Shown in pieces: positions 17,180-25,972 of a stretch of DNA of 64,000 nt (position 1 is the stretch's first letter; the number at the start of each line of letters is the position of its first letter). The notes under the pieces were generated by a model. The model was given only the letters and a program-made list of their open reading frames with translations. It did no database searches and was not told the origin of the DNA. Origin of the DNA: Metapseudomonas otitidis (GTDB lineage: Bacteria > Pseudomonadota > Gammaproteobacteria > Pseudomonadales > Pseudomonadaceae); assembly GCF_900111835.1 (NCBI RefSeq), contig NZ_FOJP01000014.1, forward strand, positions 124,001 to 188,000, given 5' to 3'. A program made the position numbers and the translations under genes.

Positions 17180-17782
17180 TCAGCGCTCCGCCTGCATCAG
17201 CGCATCGTGCTGCTCCCGGGGCAGTTCGAGGCGTATCGGCAACTCGGCCGCACCGGGCAATTGGCTGATCCGCTCCAGGTCCTGGAGCACCAGGTGCAGC
17301 GGGCGGAAGGTGTTGATCAGCACGTGGGGGCGCTCCCCCTCCTGATGGGTGCGGATGCGGTACTGCCGCCACTGGTGGATGCGGCTGCCCTCGCGGTTGA
17401 CCTTGGACTCCATCACCAGGTCCTGCAGGGCCGCGAAGGGGATGTGCACCTCCCGCCCCGGCTCCGACTCGCGTGCCGGCACCAGCTTCAGCAACAGGCC
17501 CTCGGCGTCGAAATAGGCCTCCTCGCGCGCCGGTGGGTGCAGCCAGCTGCTCACTCCCAGCATGACGAGCGGCACCACCACGGCACCCAGCAGCCCCAGG
17601 GCCACCAGCCACTCCTGATCGCTCCAGAAACCCAGCACGAACAGGCCGAGCATGCCCAGGATCACGGCGAGGATGAGCTTGCCCAGCGTGCTGTTGACGG
17701 GAGCCAGGGGTTGCAGGCGTTCGAAGTCGGTGTCGACGAAATGGACGTTGCTCGCGAAGAGGCGAATGCGTGGCGTGCTCAT
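17180..17782 (-). CDS. Two-helix membrane protein, function unknown
   Basis: A 200-residue protein with two hydrophobic helices (about 29-48 and 54-73) followed by a soluble domain rich in beta strands. That layout resembles YcxB-like proteins, in which a C-terminal domain follows a two-helix hairpin. GGAAGG precedes the ATG at 17782. The upstream neighbour on the same strand has the same layout, so the two may be diverged paralogs working together. No function is known. Confidence 0.7.
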   Translation of the reverse strand: MSTPRIRLFASNVHFVDTDFERLQPLAPVNSTLGKLILAVILGMLGLFVLGFWSDQEWLVALGLLGAVVVPLVMLGVSSWLHPPAREEAYFDAEGLLLKLVPARESEPGREVHIPFAALQDLVMESKVNREGSRIHQWRQYRIRTHQEGERPHVLINTFRPLHLVLQDLERISQLPGAAELPIRLELPREQHDALMQAER

Positions 17783-17868
17783 GGACCTTCCGTGGTGGCA
17801 TCGAGGGGCCGCCACTCTAATTGAAGTGGCAGGACGAGGCCGTGCACAGGCCCCATTCCGAACACATC

Positions 17869-18381
17869 TCAGTAGGACGGGCCGACTTCCCGCGCCAGGG
17901 TGGTGCGCAGCGCCTCCAGGGGAAAGCCGGCCTCGGCGATCCGCTTGGGCAACACGTAGAAGACCCGGGGTGCGATGAACAGCACCAGGAACTCGTCGTT
18001 CTCCCGCCAGCCATGGAAGTTGCCCCAATTGACGACCGCCTGGCCAACGGCCGACTGGAAGTGCAGGCCCTCGGGCGCGAAGCCGACCTTCTGCTCCTGC
18101 TGCATCAGCGCATAGCGGCGGTACTGCCGGCAAACCAGGACCGGTCGCACCACCAGGCGTATCACCAGGGCGGCCAGCACCCCGCCACCGATACCGCCCA
18201 CCAGGGGATAGGCCGTCGCCTTGTCCCCGATCTTCAGCGAGTACAAGGCCATGGCGACCAGCACGAACAGCCCCGCCAGCAACAGGTTGCGGTGGCGGGT
18301 ACGCAGGCGTCCGCCGAGGCGGCTGCTGCGCAGGTAGTCCTGTTCGCTGATGCGATAGGGGGTGAGGGTCGGCTCGCTCAT
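17869..18381 (-). CDS. YcxB-like membrane protein
   Basis: A 170-residue protein with two membrane helices (about 29-44 and 52-73) and a C-terminal YcxB-like domain (FAPEGLHFQ, WGNFHGW, FLVLFIAPRVFYVLPKR). AGGA lies 9 bases before the ATG at 18381. It precedes a similar two-helix protein gene by 86 bases on the same strand. The family has no assigned function. Confidence 0.78.
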   Translation of the reverse strand: MSEPTLTPYRISEQDYLRSSRLGGRLRTRHRNLLLAGLFVLVAMALYSLKIGDKATAYPLVGGIGGGVLAALVIRLVVRPVLVCRQYRRYALMQQEQKVGFAPEGLHFQSAVGQAVVNWGNFHGWRENDEFLVLFIAPRVFYVLPKRIAEAGFPLEALRTTLAREVGPSY

Positions 18382-18642
18382 CCGGGGCGTCCTGCGGTGA
18401 TCGGTCGCGCAGCATAACGGCCGCGTGATCACGCGGCGATGACGGCCCGCACAAAACCTCCGCAGGCCCCGCCACCTGGGCGTTCGACCCTCCCGTGAGG
18501 GCCAGGCGCCAGCATCGCCGATGATCAGGTCGGCGCGTCAGGCGGTTGGCGCCAAGGTGCGTTTGGCTCTACCCTGAGCCGCGCCCGGAGCCCTGTCCCA
18601 TGACATCTGGACGCCTCATTCCGCCAGAACAAGAACGTACGG

Positions 18643-19281
18643 ATGCCCGCAGAAACACCCCAGCAACGGGTCATCGTCGCCGATGACCACCCCGTATTCC
18701 GCGAGGGCCTGCGCCGCATCGTGCAGCGCGTCCTGCCCCACGCCGTGATCGAAGAAGCCGGCACCATGGACGAGGTGCTGGCCCTGGCACACCAAGGCCC
18801 GCCCCCTGCCCTGTTCATCCTCGACCTGCTGTTCCCCGGCCAGTCCATGGCGGCCATCGGCGAGCTGCGCCAGGCCTTCAAGCGCAGTTCCCTGGCGGTG
18901 GTGTCGATGGTGGACAACCAGAAGACCGTCGACGAGGTCATGGCCGCCGGGGCCGATGGCTTCATCGGCAAGGCCGTGGCGCCGGACGAGATGGGCGCGG
19001 CCCTGGCGGCGATCCTCGCCGGCGAGTTCGTGGTGCGCTACGACCACAGCCAGGCCGGCCTCGACGGCGGGCTCGACGTCGACCCGCTCTACACCCAGCT
19101 CACCCCGCGCCAGCAGGACGTGCTGCGGCTGATCGCCAATGGCCTGTCCAACAAGGAGATCGCCCGGGAGCTGGACATCTCGCCCTTCACCGTGCGCATC
19201 CACGTCTCCTCGCTGTTGCGCGTGCTGGGGGTCAGCAGCCGCGCCGCTGCTGCGGCCTGGGCCGCCAAGACGGGGCTCTGA
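18643..19281 (+). CDS. LuxR-type response regulator
   Basis: A 212-residue NarL/FixJ-type regulator. Receiver residues 8-125 include Asp13/Asp14 and the phosphoacceptor Asp61 (FILDLLFPG). The LuxR-type helix-turn-helix is at about 150-205 (LTPRQQDVLRLIANGLSNKE). It converges with a hybrid kinase gene with 6 bases between stops, which makes that kinase its likely partner. Similar to ErdR/AgmR-type regulators of alcohol oxidation in pseudomonads, but too weakly to name. Confidence 0.88.
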   Translation: MPAETPQQRVIVADDHPVFREGLRRIVQRVLPHAVIEEAGTMDEVLALAHQGPPPALFILDLLFPGQSMAAIGELRQAFKRSSLAVVSMVDNQKTVDEVMAAGADGFIGKAVAPDEMGAALAAILAGEFVVRYDHSQAGLDGGLDVDPLYTQLTPRQQDVLRLIANGLSNKEIARELDISPFTVRIHVSSLLRVLGVSSRAAAAAWAAKTGL

Positions 19282-19287
19282 GGCCGC

Positions 19288-20928
19288 TCAGGCCTCGGCG
19301 TGCTCCCGCGCCAGCCCCACCTTCAGTGCCATCAGCACCGAACGCAGCTCCGCCGGGTGCACCGGCTTGGACAGCACCGGCACGTCGGGGTCGTCCAGCG
19401 CATCCTGCACGCGGCGCACGTCGTGCCCGGTGATCACCACCGCCGGCACCGGCCAGCCGGCCTGGTCCCGCAGGCGGGCGATGCAGTCCGCACCGGAGGC
19501 CTCGGTGCCCAGGTCGAAGTCGGTGATCACCAGGTCGCACGCCTCCGGTGCCTTCGGCAGGGCCGCGCTGGCCTCCACCCGGCAGCCCCAGCGCTCCAGC
19601 AGGCTGGCGGTGGCATGCAGGACGTTGCGGTCGTCCTCCAGCAGCAGCACCCGCAGCCCGTCCAGCAGGCGCAGCGGCAGGCTGCTCACGGTCGACGGCT
19701 GGCGCTGCGGCGCCTGGACCGCCTGCAAGCCCTCGATGGCCACGCTGGTGCCGCGCCCGAGCCGTGAGGCGATGCGGATCTCCAGGCCCATCAGGCCACT
19801 GAGCCGACGCACGATGGCAAGCCCCAGGCCGACGCCCTCGATGTCGTGGTCACGGGCCTGGCGCACCCGGTAGAACTCGTCGAAGACGTTCTCCAGATGC
19901 TGCGGGGCGATGCCCTTGCCCCGGTCGTGCACCTCGATGGACCAGCCGCCGTTGCGCCGCCGGCAGGCCACCAGCATGGGCTTGCCCGGCGCGTACTTGA
20001 GGGCGTTGGAGATGAGGTTCTGCACCATGGTCGCCAGCAGGTTCGGGTCGCAGGAGACATGCACGTCGCCCGGCACCCGCAAGCGGATGTCCACCCCGGC
20101 CCAGCGCGCCGCCTGGGCGTTCTGCTCCACCAGCTCGCCCAGCAGCTCGGACACCGACACCGGCTGCAGGCGCGGCGCCACCTTGCCGCCGTCCAGGCTG
20201 TACATGTCGAGGATCGAACGGAACAGCTGGGCCACGCTGTGCAGCGACTTGTCGATGCTGTCCACCAGGCGGCGCTCGTCCTGGCCCAGCTCGGCATCGC
20301 GCAGGCAGGCGGTGAACAGGCTGATGGAGTGGATCGGCTGGCGCAGGTCATGGCTGGCCTGGGCGAGGAAGCGCGACTTGGCCAGGTTGGCGGCACGCTC
20401 CGCCTCGCTGGCGCGCTTGGCCTGGGCCAGCAGCACGTTGACGTAGGCCGGCACGATCAGGGTGGTCACCACCAGGGTGAGCACCAGGTAGGGCTGCTCC
20501 CGCCAGTACGATGACGTCAGGGTGACGATGGCCAGGCAGCACAGCGCCAGGCCGGTGGCGATGGTCAGGTAGCGCGAGCCATAGCGCAGGCCGTTGCCCA
20601 CCGTGACCCACAGCAGCACGCCATACACCGGCAGCAGGGGCGGACCGCCCACCACCAGGCCGAAGGTCAGCGCCGAATAGTCATGCAGCATGCTGAACAG
20701 CCGCCGCGCCGGGTAATGCCCGGGCCAGCGCACGATGCACGCCAGCAGCACCAGGCTGGCGAAGAAGAAGCAGCCGAAGTAGATGAGGATGGGCACCGTC
20801 TGCGCCGGCGTCGCCAGGCCGGTGAACAACATGAAGCTGATGTAGAGGCTGGCGGCCACCGCCATCACCAGGCGGACGACTGCCTGGGAGCGTTCGGTGT
20901 CCGGGACGCGGTCCGGTGCAGTGCTCAT
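19288..20928 (-). CDS. Hybrid sensor histidine kinase with receiver domain
   Basis: A 546-residue inner-membrane kinase. Residues about 17-165 hold five to six helices without a large periplasmic loop, suggesting membrane or respiratory sensing. HisKA has the phosphoacceptor His193 (ASHDLRQP). HATPase boxes are NLISNALKYAPG and GVGLGLAIV. A C-terminal receiver has Asp in VITDFDLG. There is no HPt domain, so phosphotransfer beyond the receiver needs another protein, or the receiver regulates the kinase. Convergent with the LuxR-type regulator gene. Confidence 0.88.
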   Translation of the reverse strand: MSTAPDRVPDTERSQAVVRLVMAVAASLYISFMLFTGLATPAQTVPILIYFGCFFFASLVLLACIVRWPGHYPARRLFSMLHDYSALTFGLVVGGPPLLPVYGVLLWVTVGNGLRYGSRYLTIATGLALCCLAIVTLTSSYWREQPYLVLTLVVTTLIVPAYVNVLLAQAKRASEAERAANLAKSRFLAQASHDLRQPIHSISLFTACLRDAELGQDERRLVDSIDKSLHSVAQLFRSILDMYSLDGGKVAPRLQPVSVSELLGELVEQNAQAARWAGVDIRLRVPGDVHVSCDPNLLATMVQNLISNALKYAPGKPMLVACRRRNGGWSIEVHDRGKGIAPQHLENVFDEFYRVRQARDHDIEGVGLGLAIVRRLSGLMGLEIRIASRLGRGTSVAIEGLQAVQAPQRQPSTVSSLPLRLLDGLRVLLLEDDRNVLHATASLLERWGCRVEASAALPKAPEACDLVITDFDLGTEASGADCIARLRDQAGWPVPAVVITGHDVRRVQDALDDPDVPVLSKPVHPAELRSVLMALKVGLAREHAEA

Positions 20929-21121
20929 GGGCTATCCCTGTGCGGGGCTCCGTCGGGAGCCGGTTCCATCGAGACGGACACCTTATGCGCCACGCGGGGC
21001 CTCGTTCAAGGCTGCGTTTCGCCTGCGCCGCGCTGGGCGACCACTGGTCCCCCTGACCCGAACCTTGCGGGGCCGGCACAGGCCGAACCCTGTGTCAGTC
21101 AACGCAACCCAGGAGACGACC

Positions 21122-21538
21122 ATGAATATGAAACGCCCCCTCTACACCCTGCTGCTCGGCGCCATGCTCGGTGCCAGTGCCTTGCCGGCGCTCGCTGCCA
21201 ACGACGGCAGCACCGGCCCCACCCAACCCGGCGTCACCAGCCCCGATTCCCCCGCCTCGCCCAGTTCGCCGGGCGCGTTGCCGGGCAACAACACCGGCCC
21301 TGGCAGCAATGGCTCGTCGAACGGCACCGGCACCTCGGGCAGCCCAACCACCCCGGGCGGCAGCGGGTCGGGCGGCATGGGCAGCGACGGCATGGGTAAC
21401 GGCGGCTCGGGCATGGGCTCCGGGACGGGCACCGGCTCCGGTGGCTCCACGGGCGGCTCCTCCACAGGGGGCGCGAGCGGCGGTGCCACCGGGGGCTCCA
21501 GCGGCGGCGCCAGTGGCGGCAGCAGCGGCGGGCAGTAG
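21122..21538 (+). CDS. Gly/Ser-rich secreted low-complexity protein
   Basis: A 138-residue protein. Residues 1-25 are a signal peptide ending in ALA. The rest is almost only Gly, Ser, Thr, Pro and Asn, turning into GGS/GGAS repeats at the C terminus. No folded domain is visible, and it should be disordered in the periplasm or outside. AGGAGA precedes the ATG. The antisense frames here are long only because of the repetitive GC-rich codons. Role unknown. Confidence 0.7.
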   Translation: MNMKRPLYTLLLGAMLGASALPALAANDGSTGPTQPGVTSPDSPASPSSPGALPGNNTGPGSNGSSNGTGTSGSPTTPGGSGSGGMGSDGMGNGGSGMGSGTGTGSGGSTGGSSTGGASGGATGGSSGGASGGSSGGQ

Positions 21539-21549
21539 CCGCGCGTGCC

Positions 21550-21583
21550 ACGGGGCTGCGCCCAATGGTCGCAGCCCCGTTTC
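21550..21583 (+). terminator. Terminator after the Gly-rich gene
   Basis: ACGGGGCTGCG (21550-21560) pairs perfectly with CGCAGCCCCGT (21570-21580), followed by TTCC. The T-tract is short. Confidence 0.75.
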
Positions 21584-21679
21584 CAAGGCCGCGCCAGAGG
21601 CCCAACTCCTTCATTTGGCAAGGAAATTTCGGACACGTCCGTATCGCGCCAGTACCGCCGACTGATAAAGTCGCCGCCC

Positions 21680-22069
21680 ATGAAACCCGCCCCCTCGACC
21701 CGGACACTGACCGCCTGGCTGCTCTACGCGAGCGTCCTTTTCAGCCTGTTCGCCTGCGGGTTGCACCACGGCCAGATGACCGGCCTGGAGCTCAGCGGTC
21801 TCGATGGCGGCTACTGCAGCCTCGGCCACGATGCGTCCGACAGCCTCGGCGACAACGGCAGCGACCACGCACAGATGCAGTTCACCTGCCCGCTGTGCTC
21901 CTCCTACGCTGCCGCCGTTGCGCTGAACAGCGACGCCTGGCAGCTCGACCTGGGCATCGCCCCGCGCGTGGTGCCCCTCGACGCCAACCAGCACCCCCAG
22001 CCGCCGCCCCGCGAACGCTGGCCCTCGCTCAACCCCCGCGCCTCCCCCGCCCCTTTCCTGCCCGCCTGA
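21680..22069 (+). CDS. DUF2946 family protein
   Basis: A 129-residue protein with one N-terminal hydrophobic segment (signal or anchor, about 11-27) and the family marks HHGQM and CPLCSSY in a His/Asp/Cys-rich stretch. DUF2946 proteins are usually found beside TonB-dependent receptors and PepSY proteins and are suspected of metal binding, often copper. That is the arrangement here: the receptor gene follows 59 bases downstream. No convincing ribosome site is visible before the ATG at 21680. Confidence 0.75.
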   Translation: MKPAPSTRTLTAWLLYASVLFSLFACGLHHGQMTGLELSGLDGGYCSLGHDASDSLGDNGSDHAQMQFTCPLCSSYAAAVALNSDAWQLDLGIAPRVVPLDANQHPQPPPRERWPSLNPRASPAPFLPA

Positions 22070-22128
22070 ACCGCCCCGGCGCCTGACGCGCCGGCTCGCT
22101 GCTGCACGCTTGCAAGGAAAGAGCCTCC

Positions 22129-24300
22129 ATGACTCCGAAGTACACCTGCCTGGCGCTGGCGATCTGCGCCTGCAACCTCGCCTACGCCACTGAAAACAAG
22201 CACGACGCCCTCGAACTGCCCACCAGCACCGTCAACGCCGACCGTGAGAAGCAACCCGGCCTGGACCTGGACAGCCAGTCCCCCGGCACCTCGCGCCTGG
22301 GCCTGAGCCTGCGGGAGAACCCCGCCTCGGTGGCCGTGGCCGACCGCGAGAAGATCGACCGCATCGGCGCGCGCAACTTCCTCGACGTGGCCAACGCCCT
22401 GCCCGGCGTCAACGCCTCCGCCCCACCCGGCTGGGGTGGCTACGTCGCCTACCGCGGCTTCAACGGCGCCCAGGTCAACCAGCTGTTCAACGGCATCAGC
22501 CTGCAGTACAGCGCCGCCAACCGCCCGGTGGACGCCTGGATCTACGACCGCGTCGAGCTGGTCGGCGGCCCTTCCTCCTTCCTCCACGGCAGCGGCTCGG
22601 TGGGCGGCAGCCTCAACTACATCACCCGCCTGGCCAGCCGCGAGGACAGCGGCGAAGCGCGCATCCGCTACGCCCGCTTCGATGACCGGGAAACCTCCAT
22701 CGGCATCAACCGTGCCCTCAACGACGGCCCCGGCCCGCGTCATTACGCGCGCCTGGACTTCAGCCGCAACGACAGCAACGGCTACATCGACCGCCAGGAG
22801 CGCGGCGCCAGCAACGTCGCCTTCTCCCTGCTCAGCGACCTCACCGACCGCCTCTCCCACACCCTGGCGGTGGAGTACCTGGAAGAGAAGGAAGACAGCC
22901 CCTACTGGGGCGCACCGACGCTCAACGCCAACCGCACCGGCGAGCTGAAGATCGACCGCCACGACCGCTTCAGCAACTACAACGTCGACGACGGCCGCTA
23001 CGAGCAACGTACCCGCTGGCTGCGCTCCATCACCGACTACCAGGTGGATGACGCCACCAGCCTGCGCAACACCTTCTACCACTACGAAGGCCAGCGCGAT
23101 TACCGCAACCTCGAGGTCTACAAGTACAACGCCGCCGGCAACATCGCCCGCAGCAGCGCCTACCTGCAGCGTCACGACCAGGAGCTCAACGGCAACCGCC
23201 TGGAGCTGCTGCACAAGGGCGAGCTGTTCGATCGCGTCAGCGACTGGGCCTTCGGCCTCGACTACAGCGTCAACCAGCAGAGCGTCTACCCGCGTTCCAG
23301 CAGCGGCACCGTCGACATCGTCACCCCGGGCAACCCCGACCCCGGCAGCTTCGACGACATCCCCGGCATGGCCAGCGGGCTGGTCAAGGCCCGCAGCAAC
23401 GAGGTACGCACCACTTCCGGCTTCGCCGAAAACCGCCAGCAGCTGACCGACAGCCTCTCGCTGATCACCGCCCTGCGCTACGACCACATCGAGCTGGACG
23501 CCACCAACCACGGTGCCGTCAGCGCCAACGCGCCGTCCTCCTTCGAGCGCCGCTGGGACGCCATCACCGGGCGTGCCGGGCTGGTCTGGCAGTTCACCTC
23601 CGACGCCAACCTCTATGTGCAATACAGCACCTCGGCCGAGCCGCCGGGCGGCACCCTCACCGGCGCCTCCTTCACCCAGGTGCGCGACTACGACCTGAGC
23701 ACCGGCAAGCAGCTGGAAGTGGGCAGCAAGCTGGACTTCGACGAAGGCCGTGGCAGCGCCACCGTCGCCGCCTACCGGATCGTCCGCAAGGACTTCCCCA
23801 TCAGCGACGTCAACAACCCCAACGGCACCGTCCAGGCCGGCCAGCAGACCTCCGACGGCGTGGAACTGGCGGCCTCCTACCGCTTCACCCCGCAGTGGAC
23901 CCTGGAAGGCAACGTCGCCTGGGTGGACGCCCGCTTCGACGACTTCAACGAGACCGTCGGCGGCGTCAACGTCTCGCGCAAGGGCAAGACCCCGGTGAAC
24001 ATCCCCGACCGCCTGGCCAACCTCTGGCTCACCTGGGAGCCGGTGCAGGGCTGGCGCACCGGCGTGGACGCGCGCTACGTGTCGGCGGTGTACGCCAACA
24101 ACGCCAACACCCAGTGGGTGCCCTCCTACACGCTCTACGGCGCCTTCGTGGAGCACCAGCTGGACGCCAACACCAAGGTCAGCGCGCGGCTGCGCAACCT
24201 GACCGACGAGGTCTACGCACGCTTCATCCACCAGAGCAACGCGCAGTACTACCTGGGTGAGCCGCGCAGCCTCGAAGTAGCGCTGGACCTGCGTTTCTGA
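22129..24300 (+). CDS. TonB-dependent outer-membrane receptor
   Basis: A 723-residue receptor. A signal peptide of about 20 residues precedes a plug domain (about 60-170, ending in VGGPSSFLHGSGSVGGSLNY) and a 22-strand beta barrel ending in LRF. The family takes up ferric siderophores or other metal chelates, powered by TonB-ExbBD. AAGGA precedes the ATG. The downstream PepSY gene suggests reduction or release of the imported metal in the inner membrane. The ligand is not identifiable; the DUF2946 neighbour makes copper a candidate beside iron siderophores. Confidence 0.92.
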   Translation: MTPKYTCLALAICACNLAYATENKHDALELPTSTVNADREKQPGLDLDSQSPGTSRLGLSLRENPASVAVADREKIDRIGARNFLDVANALPGVNASAPPGWGGYVAYRGFNGAQVNQLFNGISLQYSAANRPVDAWIYDRVELVGGPSSFLHGSGSVGGSLNYITRLASREDSGEARIRYARFDDRETSIGINRALNDGPGPRHYARLDFSRNDSNGYIDRQERGASNVAFSLLSDLTDRLSHTLAVEYLEEKEDSPYWGAPTLNANRTGELKIDRHDRFSNYNVDDGRYEQRTRWLRSITDYQVDDATSLRNTFYHYEGQRDYRNLEVYKYNAAGNIARSSAYLQRHDQELNGNRLELLHKGELFDRVSDWAFGLDYSVNQQSVYPRSSSGTVDIVTPGNPDPGSFDDIPGMASGLVKARSNEVRTTSGFAENRQQLTDSLSLITALRYDHIELDATNHGAVSANAPSSFERRWDAITGRAGLVWQFTSDANLYVQYSTSAEPPGGTLTGASFTQVRDYDLSTGKQLEVGSKLDFDEGRGSATVAAYRIVRKDFPISDVNNPNGTVQAGQQTSDGVELAASYRFTPQWTLEGNVAWVDARFDDFNETVGGVNVSRKGKTPVNIPDRLANLWLTWEPVQGWRTGVDARYVSAVYANNANTQWVPSYTLYGAFVEHQLDANTKVSARLRNLTDEVYARFIHQSNAQYYLGEPRSLEVALDLRF

Positions 24301-24310
24301 GGCGGCCGTG

Positions 24311-25771
24311 ATGAAACGCCACCTCTACCTCTGGCACCGCTGGCTGGGCATCGCGCTGTGCCTGTTCATGGCGCTGTGGTTCGTCTCCGGCATCGTCATG
24401 CTCTACGTCGGCTACCCCAAGCTGACCCAAGCCGAGCGCCTGCAGCACCAGGCGCCGCTGGCCTGTACCGGCTGCGTGTCGCCGGCCCAGGCCCTGCAGG
24501 CGGCCGGCGGCGAGCCGCCGCGCAGCCTGCGCCTGGCCCAGGTGGCGGGCCAGCCGCGCTACCTGCTCGGCTACGCCAGCGGCAACCGCGCGGTGGACGC
24601 CCGCAGCGGCCAGGTGCTGGACGGGGTCGGTTCCGCCGAAGCGCTGGGCATCGCCCGGCATTTCGGCGGCGCCGAGGCGGACCACCTCGGCCTGGTCGAG
24701 GAAGACCTCTGGAGCCACAGCCGCGCCCTCGACGCGGACCGGCCCCTGCACCGCGTGCAGCTGCGCGATGCCGCCGGCACCCAGCTTTACCTGTCCTCGC
24801 GCACCGGTGAAGTGGTGCGCGACGCCAGCGCCCACGAGCGCGCCTGGAACCTGCTCGGGGCCTGGCTGCACTGGCTGTATCCGCTGCGCGGTGGATGGCT
24901 GGATGGCGCCTGGTCGAACATCGTCATCTACCTCGCCCTCGCCGCCACGCTGATGGCCCTGCTGGGCATGGTGGTCGGGCTGCTGCGCTGGCGCTTCTCC
25001 AAGCCCTACCGCAGCGGCTCGCGCTCGCCCTACCCCTCGGGGTTCGGCCGCTGGCACCACATCAGCGGGCTGCTGTTCGGCACCCTGCTGGTGCTGTGGA
25101 TCTTCAGCGGGCTGATGTCCATGCGCCCCTGGCACCTTACCGAAGGCCGCTCGACCTTGACGCCGGCAGCCTTCCAGGGCGCCCCACTCAGCGCGGCGGC
25201 ACTGCAAGGCGACCTGGCGGACGCCGTGCAACGCCTGGAGCAATCGGGCCTCGCGCCGGTGGAGCTGGAATGGCGGATGCTCGGCGGGCATGCCTACCTC
25301 AGCGCGCTGGATGCCCAGGGCAACAGCCGCGTGCTGCCGCTGGATGGCACCGGCCCAGCGCTGGAGCGGCTGCCCCAGGCGACCCTGGAAGCGGCTGCGC
25401 CGATCCCGGTGGCCCACGCCGAATGGCTGCAGCACTACGACGCGTACTACTACGCCCGGGGCGACGCCAGCATGTACGGCGGCCAGCCCCGCCGCCTGCC
25501 GATGCTGCGGCTCCGGTTCGAGGACGACGGCCACAGCTGGGTCCACCTGGACCCGCACACCGGCGCGGTGCTGGACGTGCTGGACGGCAACCGCCGGGCC
25601 GGCCGCTGGCTGTTCAACCTGCTGCACAGCTGGGATTGGCCCCCGCTGCTGGAGCGGCCCCTGCTGCGCGAGGCGCTGGTGATCGGCGTCAGCCTCGGCG
25701 GCCTGGCGATCTGCCTCAGCGGCGTGGTGATCGGCTGGCGCCGCCTGCGCCCACGGCGGCGCAGGCGCTGA
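24311..25771 (+). CDS. PepSY-associated TM protein
   Basis: A 486-residue inner-membrane protein with four helices (N-terminal, about 195-220, about 245-270 and C-terminal) and two periplasmic PepSY-like segments. Conserved His-containing ends such as LYLWHRWLGI and RWHHISG suggest heme or metal-linked redox function, as proposed for ferric-siderophore reductases of the FoxB/FpvG kind. I chose the ATG at 24311 over the GTG directly before it because of the GAGG at 24299-24302. It ends the DUF2946-receptor-PepSY operon. Confidence 0.85.
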   Translation: MKRHLYLWHRWLGIALCLFMALWFVSGIVMLYVGYPKLTQAERLQHQAPLACTGCVSPAQALQAAGGEPPRSLRLAQVAGQPRYLLGYASGNRAVDARSGQVLDGVGSAEALGIARHFGGAEADHLGLVEEDLWSHSRALDADRPLHRVQLRDAAGTQLYLSSRTGEVVRDASAHERAWNLLGAWLHWLYPLRGGWLDGAWSNIVIYLALAATLMALLGMVVGLLRWRFSKPYRSGSRSPYPSGFGRWHHISGLLFGTLLVLWIFSGLMSMRPWHLTEGRSTLTPAAFQGAPLSAAALQGDLADAVQRLEQSGLAPVELEWRMLGGHAYLSALDAQGNSRVLPLDGTGPALERLPQATLEAAAPIPVAHAEWLQHYDAYYYARGDASMYGGQPRRLPMLRLRFEDDGHSWVHLDPHTGAVLDVLDGNRRAGRWLFNLLHSWDWPPLLERPLLREALVIGVSLGGLAICLSGVVIGWRRLRPRRRRR

Positions 25772-25775
25772 AACA

Positions 25776-25807
25776 CCGTGCGCGCCGGTGCAACCCGGCG
25801 CGCACGG
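25776..25807 (+). terminator. Perfect 13-bp hairpin after the PepSY gene
   Basis: CCGTGCGCGCCGG (25776-25788) pairs with CCGGCGCGCACGG (25795-25807) around a 6-base loop. There is no T-tract, so termination strength is uncertain. Confidence 0.55.
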
Positions 25808-25905
25808 GCTCCCCGCCCCGCAACGTTGTGCACATCCACCGTTCAGAAAACCACCAGCCCGGCACAGGCCCCGCCCGCCGGGCGCCGAGGTCGTCGGTCA
25901 ACCGC

Positions 25906-25914
25906 TTATCCACA
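25906..25914 (+). promoter_or_regulatory. Perfect DnaA box (TTATCCACA)
   Basis: A consensus DnaA 9-mer, with imperfect relatives nearby: TTGTGCACA at 25826-25834, TCATCCACC at 25918-25926 and the complement of CTACCCACA at 25931-25939. It lies in the gap between two convergent operons. No dnaA, dnaN or gyrB gene is near, so this is not oriC; it could be a DnaA titration site or chance. Confidence 0.4.
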
Positions 25915-25941
25915 GAGTCATCCACCGTTTCTGTGGGTAGC

Positions 25942-25961
25942 ACCCGGCCATCACGCCGGGT
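25942..25961. terminator. Hairpin at the end of the agmatine operon
   Basis: ACCCGGC and GCCGGGT form a 7-bp stem with a 6-base loop, 12 bases beyond the last gene of the minus-strand agmatine operon. No T-tract. Confidence 0.45.
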
Positions 25962-25972
25962 TGCACCTGCCC

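Noticed and set aside
20897-21121. 75-codon upstream extension of the Gly-rich protein
   Set aside because: A signal peptide and AGGAGA place the start at 21122; the extension overlaps the divergent kinase promoter.
21360-21538. Short repeats in the Gly-rich gene as a possible repeat array or CRISPR
   Set aside because: The repeats are codon-level GGC/AGC repeats of one reading frame without spacers.
25826-25939. Replication origin at the DnaA-box cluster
   Set aside because: Only one perfect box, no AT-rich unwinding region, and no dnaA, dnaN, recF or gyrB nearby.
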